A stretch of 8,219 nt of DNA, from positions 1 to 8,219 of the forward strand of contig CALFYA010000360.1 of assembly GCA_937952925.1 (NCBI GenBank), written 5' to 3'. The position numbers were made by a program, and so were the translations under genes. Every line of letters starts with the position of its first letter. Within the stretch, counting starts at the first letter, position 1. Origin of the DNA: an uncultured Moraxellaceae bacterium (GTDB lineage: Bacteria > Pseudomonadota > Gammaproteobacteria > Pseudomonadales > Moraxellaceae). Below, piece after piece: positions 6,919 through 8,219 of the stretch. The notes under the pieces are model-generated. The model was given only the letters and a program-made list of their open reading frames with translations, was not told the DNA's origin and did not search any database.

Positions 6919-8219
6919 AAAGAACAGCTAAAGTCAATCGGGCTGAGTTGGTCTGGCTGATCAAGCAAAGAACTGCCAGCGGTCGCAGACACCAAGCGTA
7001 ACGGCGTTTTGTCGGCTGCGTTGACATTGGCAATCTGGAGTTGGATAAAGGTGTTATCGCTGGGTTTACCGATGTTGACGGTATAGGTGGTGCTGGTGTT
7101 GTTGGCTCGGAACATGTTGTCTTGCAAATCACGATTGATGGTACTTTCCACCGTGCGTGAGCCATTACTCAGCGTGACTCGACCGGTCAAACTGAGATCT
7201 AAGGTACAGCTGCCATTGCGATAACGGCCAACCAGCTGCTCAAGGTGATTGACGTTGGTGGAGAGGTTGGTACCTGAGCTGTTGATATCGGAGGTCAGGG
7301 CGTTTTTGCTTAAGGTATCCCCAAACAGGCCAAAGGCTCGGGTAAAGTTGCCCGCGCCAGCACTGCGTAGACCAAAAGAGATAGAGGCTAATGGATTGCC
7401 TCCTTCGGTTTTGAGCTGCTCATAATTCACAGAATGAATAAACTTGTACTCATCACTGCTGGCGGTAAAAAACGCGTCAAAATAACTGGTGATGACGGTA
7501 CCTAGATTTTTGTTGAACACGGTGCGTTGATTTTTTTGATTTTCTGCCAAAATAGCGATGGTGTTGTGCTCAGGGTTGGTGTTGGGCACGCTGGCTTCGA
7601 GTGCCAATTTTTGATTGGTGGCGAGTTGATCGGAGAATGCACCTTCGTCACCCACCCCCGCAAGGGTCATCCCGTCCAAGTCACCATCCGAGATATCACG
7701 GCTGACCAAATCAATAAAGCCAAACCACGGTGCTGTTTGATCATTAAATTGTGTGGCGTAGTTTTTGACATGCCCCACACTAAACAACAAATCGGTAAAT
7801 GCACGCACGCTTTGTGCATTGCGTTTGAGCTTTGCAATGTCAGCGAAACTTAGACCATATGCGGTGGGTTGAACTTGGAAAATGCTCTCAATTTCGGCAT
7901 TGGAATAATTGATCGATTGCGAATTGATCAAATTGTAGTTGGGCTGTTCAATGTGGCTGGCGTCCAACTGACCCGTCCGATACAAACTGCGACGATAGGC
8001 CAATTCACTAAACGGATCAACCTTGTATGTGCTGGTGTTGATTCTGCTGTTGATGACCAAGGCATGCAGTTTTTTACTGAGCGGAAACGCCGTGTCTTTT
8101 TTGAGAATCGGGTCAAAATAGGTGGCGTTGGTGTTGCTGGCACTCACCTCGATGAGCAAGAGAGTTTGGGTGGGGAAATTCACCGCAGGAATGGTCATTT
8201 CAACCAAATCAGAGGCATC
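6915..8219 (-). CDS. large probable surface/exported protein, C-terminal 434 residues (5' partial)
   Basis: I do not firmly recognise this protein. The frame is open to the window edge, so the true start lies beyond 8219. The visible start (LLLIEVSASNTNATYFDP, then LHALVINS, about residues 15-53 from the edge) looks like the end of an Ig-like or carboxypeptidase-regulatory-like β-domain. VDPFSELAYRR (67-77) recalls the VTPLTELAY motif found after such domains in bacterial cell-surface lipoproteins. Those proteins also often carry a DLxDGxLDG stretch; here it is DISDGDLDG (175-183), matching a calcium-loop DxDxDG pattern. The C-terminal third (about 330-434) is rich in Ser, Thr, Asn and predicted β-strand. 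The only two cysteines are C338 and C432, three residues from the end, suiting a disulfide around that domain outside the cytoplasm. No sorting signal or transmembrane anchor is visible in this part. Export is inferred from composition and family resemblance. The gene is certain, the function unknown. Confidence 0.85.
   Translation of the reverse strand, partial: DASDLVEMTIPAVNFPTQTLLLIEVSASNTNATYFDPILKKDTAFPLSKKLHALVINSRINTSTYKVDPFSELAYRRSLYRTGQLDASHIEQPNYNLINSQSINYSNAEIESIFQVQPTAYGLSFADIAKLKRNAQSVRAFTDLLFSVGHVKNYATQFNDQTAPWFGFIDLVSRDISDGDLDGMTLAGVGDEGAFSDQLATNQKLALEASVPNTNPEHNTIAILAENQKNQRTVFNKNLGTVITSYFDAFFTASSDEYKFIHSVNYEQLKTEGGNPLASISFGLRSAGAGNFTRAFGLFGDTLSKNALTSDINSSGTNLSTNVNHLEQLVGRYRNGSCTLDLSLTGRVTLSNGSRTVESTINRDLQDNMFRANNTSTTYTVNIGKPSDNTFIQLQIANVNAADKTPLRLVSATAGSSLLDQPDQLSPIDFSCSF

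Noticed and set aside
6894..6925. GCCA...TGGC hairpin near the metallopeptidase stop considered as a terminator
   Set aside because: The stem is only about four pairs and is followed on the plus strand by TTAAAAAG, not a T-tract; it lies inside coding sequence.
1..8219. Search by eye for CRISPR repeats, transposase genes, tRNA or rRNA genes, attachment sites and defence or secondary-metabolite clusters
   Set aside because: None was seen. Coding genes cover nearly the entire window and most belong to well-known housekeeping families.

Overview
The window reads as ordinary, tightly packed chromosomal DNA of a gammaproteobacterium. The sequences of the presequence-protease-like peptidase, the biosynthetic threonine deaminase and ribose-5-phosphate isomerase A all look gammaproteobacterial. 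The divergent ilvA/rpiA pair is an arrangement I recall from Pseudomonas and Acinetobacter. A Moraxellaceae-like host is a reasonable guess, made from memory of protein families and not from a search. No mobile element, CRISPR array, RNA gene or prophage signature was seen, and no stretch longer than about 150 bases lacks a gene.

Layout. Positions 1-2657 (+) hold the C-terminal nine tenths of an M16C zinc peptidase; its N-terminus with the HxxEH motif lies before the window. A RluA-type pseudouridine synthase follows in the same direction (about 2644-3567), with a start that overlaps the peptidase end or lies just after it. Thirty bases on is a small gene (3598-3915) that I tentatively place in the DUF6794 family. 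These three could form one transcript. Facing them, only 3 bases away, is ilvA (3919-5454, -). A 141-base divergent intergenic region (5455-5595) then leads to rpiA (5596-6267, +) and, 6 bases later, a YgjP-like (DUF45) metallopeptidase (6274-6918, +). The right end (6915-8219, -) is the C-terminal 434 residues of a large, probably exported surface protein that runs out of the window. Its stop codon interlocks with that of the metallopeptidase.

Function. Most genes are housekeeping: peptide degradation, RNA modification, the first committed step of isoleucine synthesis, and the pentose-phosphate pathway. The two least explained parts are the small DUF6794-like gene and the partial surface protein. 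I found no convincing new multi-gene system. The most useful leads are the surface protein, the extremely compact convergent gene ends, and small sequence deviations in IlvA and the pseudouridine synthase.
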